The position numbers and the translations under genes are program-made. Under the pieces are notes generated by a model. It worked only from the letters and a program-made list of their open reading frames with translations, was not told the origin of the DNA and did no database searches. Of a stretch of DNA of 64,000 nucleotides, positions 62,458 to 64,000 are shown piece after piece (positions within the stretch are counted from its first letter, which is position 1; the number at the start of each line of letters is the position of its first letter). The stretch is from positions 1 to 64,000 of the forward strand of contig NZ_CP019698.1 in assembly GCF_002005145.1 (NCBI RefSeq), read 5' to 3'. This DNA comes from Desulforamulus ferrireducens. GTDB lineage: Bacteria; Bacillota; Desulfotomaculia; Desulfotomaculales; Desulfotomaculaceae.

Positions 62458-63582
62458 TTATGCCTCCTTCCTTCTGAATAGATCTAAGGGGTTCATGGCA
62501 ATAACCAATATACCGAAGGCCATCACAATAGCGGCTGCCCAGGCGATAGGCGGCAGAGACCAACCATCCATGCCAGCAAATACACCGAGTACCAACCAGC
62601 AGAAGAAGGGTCCCCAGAAGGAAAAGGCGCCGTTACAGGCCATACCAAGGGCAGCGCCACACATACTGTTGCCCTTATACCAGAGGCTGTAGGCAAATAC
62701 GGCAAAGAAACCGCTGACTAGAAACCAAACCATGGCAGGGCCGCTGGTAACGGCTTGTCCCACTAACGAAGGGGCTAAGCCAATATTTCCTGCCAGCATA
62801 CCCATAATGGGAAGCAGGATAATCAGGTTGGAGAGACCGGATGTGGTCTGACGGATGGTAATCCCGATCTCGTAGTCGATCATGGAAGTACCGTAACCCG
62901 CGATACAACCCTCCAGGCCCCAGCCAAAGGCACAGATAAAAGCAACACAGATTCCCAGTAGTAGGTTCGGTGGTGCATCGGCGCTCATGCTGGTGCTGCC
63001 AATCATCATGGCAGCGGTGAAGCAGATGGCAATGCCCAGGAGCATGCGTGGAGTAAGTTTTTGCTTAAATAGGATTCTGGCCATGATTGCTCCAATAGCA
63101 GGACATAGGGCAGTGATTGGAATTACAATGGAACCGGCCATTTGCAGTGCAACAACATAGGCAGTACTGGCAATGGGGCCCCCTAGCAGGGCAGCGAAAA
63201 TCATAACTCTACCTGGTTTTGTTCTCAGTGTCCGGAAGAAATCACCCAGTTTCCCTTTGTAAGCAGCAATTCCCATACACCAGAGGGCGCTGATGGTATC
63301 ATTCAGCGCGCTCCCCAGCGCCCCGAGCATGTAGGTAATAACGAAGGCTGACAGAGCGGCAGTATTTTCACCATACCAATCTCCCCAGACTCCATTGGAC
63401 ATGCCCAAGGTCAAAAATGCGGAATAAAGACCATAAAACATACCAGAAAGAACTGCGACAATAAGTCCTTTTTTGAAAAAACTAGCCGATAGCTTTTTTT
63501 TCGCAGCAATCGCGGCTGCATTGGCATAGGTTGCCGCATTCGCAGAAGTTACCGAAGTTGCAGAAGTTAAAGTTTGACTCAT
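62458..63582 (-). CDS. DMT-superfamily permease, probable choline/amine transporter
   Basis: 374 residues with about ten membrane helices arranged as two EamA-like halves (SGMFYGLYSAFLTLGMSNG; ITALCPAIGAIMARILFKQK; VWFLVSGFFAVFAYSLWYKG). The N-terminus is low complexity, rich in Thr, Ser, Ala and Asn. It is the first gene of the microcompartment operon, the usual place for the substrate importer. No BCCT or ABC choline transporter occurs in the operon, so choline uptake is a reasonable but unproven assignment. Confidence 0.8.
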   Translation of the reverse strand: MSQTLTSATSVTSANAATYANAAAIAAKKKLSASFFKKGLIVAVLSGMFYGLYSAFLTLGMSNGVWGDWYGENTAALSAFVITYMLGALGSALNDTISALWCMGIAAYKGKLGDFFRTLRTKPGRVMIFAALLGGPIASTAYVVALQMAGSIVIPITALCPAIGAIMARILFKQKLTPRMLLGIAICFTAAMMIGSTSMSADAPPNLLLGICVAFICAFGWGLEGCIAGYGTSMIDYEIGITIRQTTSGLSNLIILLPIMGMLAGNIGLAPSLVGQAVTSGPAMVWFLVSGFFAVFAYSLWYKGNSMCGAALGMACNGAFSFWGPFFCWLVLGVFAGMDGWSLPPIAWAAAIVMAFGILVIAMNPLDLFRRKEA

Positions 63583-63602
63583 AAAAAATTCCTTTCCTAG
63601 TT

Positions 63603-63661
63603 TTTTGTCCTAGTTTTGTCCGATACCACCCCATGTTTTGCCCTAGTTATGTTTTGTCCTA
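63603..63661. repeat. Four short direct repeats in the leader of the microcompartment operon
   Basis: TTTTGTCCTA (63603), TTTTGTCCGA (63614), TTTTGCCCTA (63636) and TTTTGTCCTA (63652), on the minus strand TAGGACAAAA and variants. Spacings of 11, 22 and 16 bases place them in the 5' untranslated region, about 20-80 bases before the first start codon. AraC-type regulators often bind such direct repeats, but a place downstream of the promoter would be unusual for an activator. Confidence 0.6.
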
Positions 63662-63760
63662 TGCCATCCTACTCACTCCATCCTGCCCACCTTGATCCGC
63701 ACCATTCTGCTTACATTAATTTGTAAGACAATTTGTTATCCTAATAATAGCGTATAGTCA

Positions 63761-63824
63761 GATTATTTTTTTGAATAATCAATAGCTATAGTTAGTACTT
63801 TTATATCCAGTAAATTTTGGATAT
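63761..63824. promoter_or_regulatory. Two inverted repeats near the operon promoter
   Basis: GATTATT-N6-AATAATC (63761-63780) and TATCCA-N8-TGGATA (63805-63824). The second starts three bases downstream of the -10 box, where a bound protein would affect initiation. Confidence 0.5.
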
Positions 63825-63826
63825 TG

Positions 63827-63855
63827 TATTATAATAACTTTCTTTAACTATCAAT
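63827..63855 (-). promoter_or_regulatory. Sigma-A type promoter of the choline microcompartment operon
   Basis: Minus strand TTGATA, 17 bases, TAATAC. It lies 245 bases upstream of the DMT permease, giving a long leader that holds the inverted and direct repeats. No sigma-54 site is seen. The rest of the sequence to 64000 is AT-rich without a recognisable gene. Confidence 0.6.
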
Positions 63856-64000
63856 ATAAAAGCGTTAATTTGACAAACTTATGTTTGATTTTTGTCCAGA
63901 ATAATATGTCATTTTATCGCATTGATTTTGTCAGTTTTTTTTGCTAAAGTATTTTACAATAACTCTAAGCCCACAGTTTACTTTGCCTGATGGAGAAATC

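Noticed and set aside
63603-63661. CRISPR array
   Set aside because: The repeats are only ten bases, imperfect and unevenly spaced, and no cas gene is present.

Overview
The window reads as chromosomal DNA of an anaerobic Gram-positive bacterium of the Clostridia, probably of the Desulfotomaculum/Desulforamulus type. Supporting signs are strong Shine-Dalgarno sites with many TTG and GTG starts, meso-diaminopimelate dehydrogenase, a GbsR-type repressor, lipoproteins without outer-membrane machinery, a flagellar-type export gene pair, a TAXI-TRAP transporter and sigma-54 control. The genus is inference. Almost every gene lies on the minus strand; the clear plus-strand genes are gbsR, an RluA-type pseudouridine synthase, an rsgA-like remnant and one tiny membrane protein.

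Region by region. 1-2765: a TPP-riboswitch operon for thiamine-precursor uptake; its binding-protein and ATPase genes carry several one-base indels. 2806-6887: a glycine betaine OpuA-type ABC operon (binding protein also frameshifted) with divergent gbsR. 6932-17258: patatin lipase, TAXI-TRAP transporter, M29 aminopeptidase, a cysteine-rich triple-repeat protein, a lipoprotein, a PPC/DUF296 protein and topoisomerase III. 17396-21118: tyrosine phenol-lyase with a textbook sigma-54 promoter, a TyrR-like activator gene upstream and a truncated amino-acid permease downstream. 21578-25246: a DUF4358/MBOAT/DHHW operon, probably for acylating a surface polymer. 25399-33978: pseudouridine synthase, ddh, small enzymes, a soluble sensor protein, trmO, a second TPP riboswitch with thiM-thiD-thiE, ybaK and the rsgA remnant. 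34016-43867: lysA with an overlapping TrmB-type regulator, ferredoxin-nitroreductase, FlhB-tail and FliK-like genes, hydrolases and a chemoreceptor.

44256-63582 is the centrepiece: a complete choline-degrading glycyl-radical microcompartment locus. A PocR-type sensor kinase and an AraC-type response regulator sit downstream of a long operon. That operon encodes a DMT permease, a small winged-helix-like protein, eight shell proteins of five kinds, two aldehyde dehydrogenases (one lacking the catalytic Cys), an iron alcohol dehydrogenase, CutC and CutD, EutS/P/T/J/N/Q homologues, PduS/PduT electron-transfer proteins, and the phosphotransacylase PduL. The predicted pathway is choline to trimethylamine plus acetaldehyde. 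Acetaldehyde then goes to acetyl-CoA, acetyl phosphate and acetate with ATP, or to ethanol.

Two genome-scale features recur: a roughly 300-430 bp interspersed repeat (four copies, one orientation), and intrinsic terminators sharing a GTGTCGC/GCGACAC stem, several of which form the end of that repeat.
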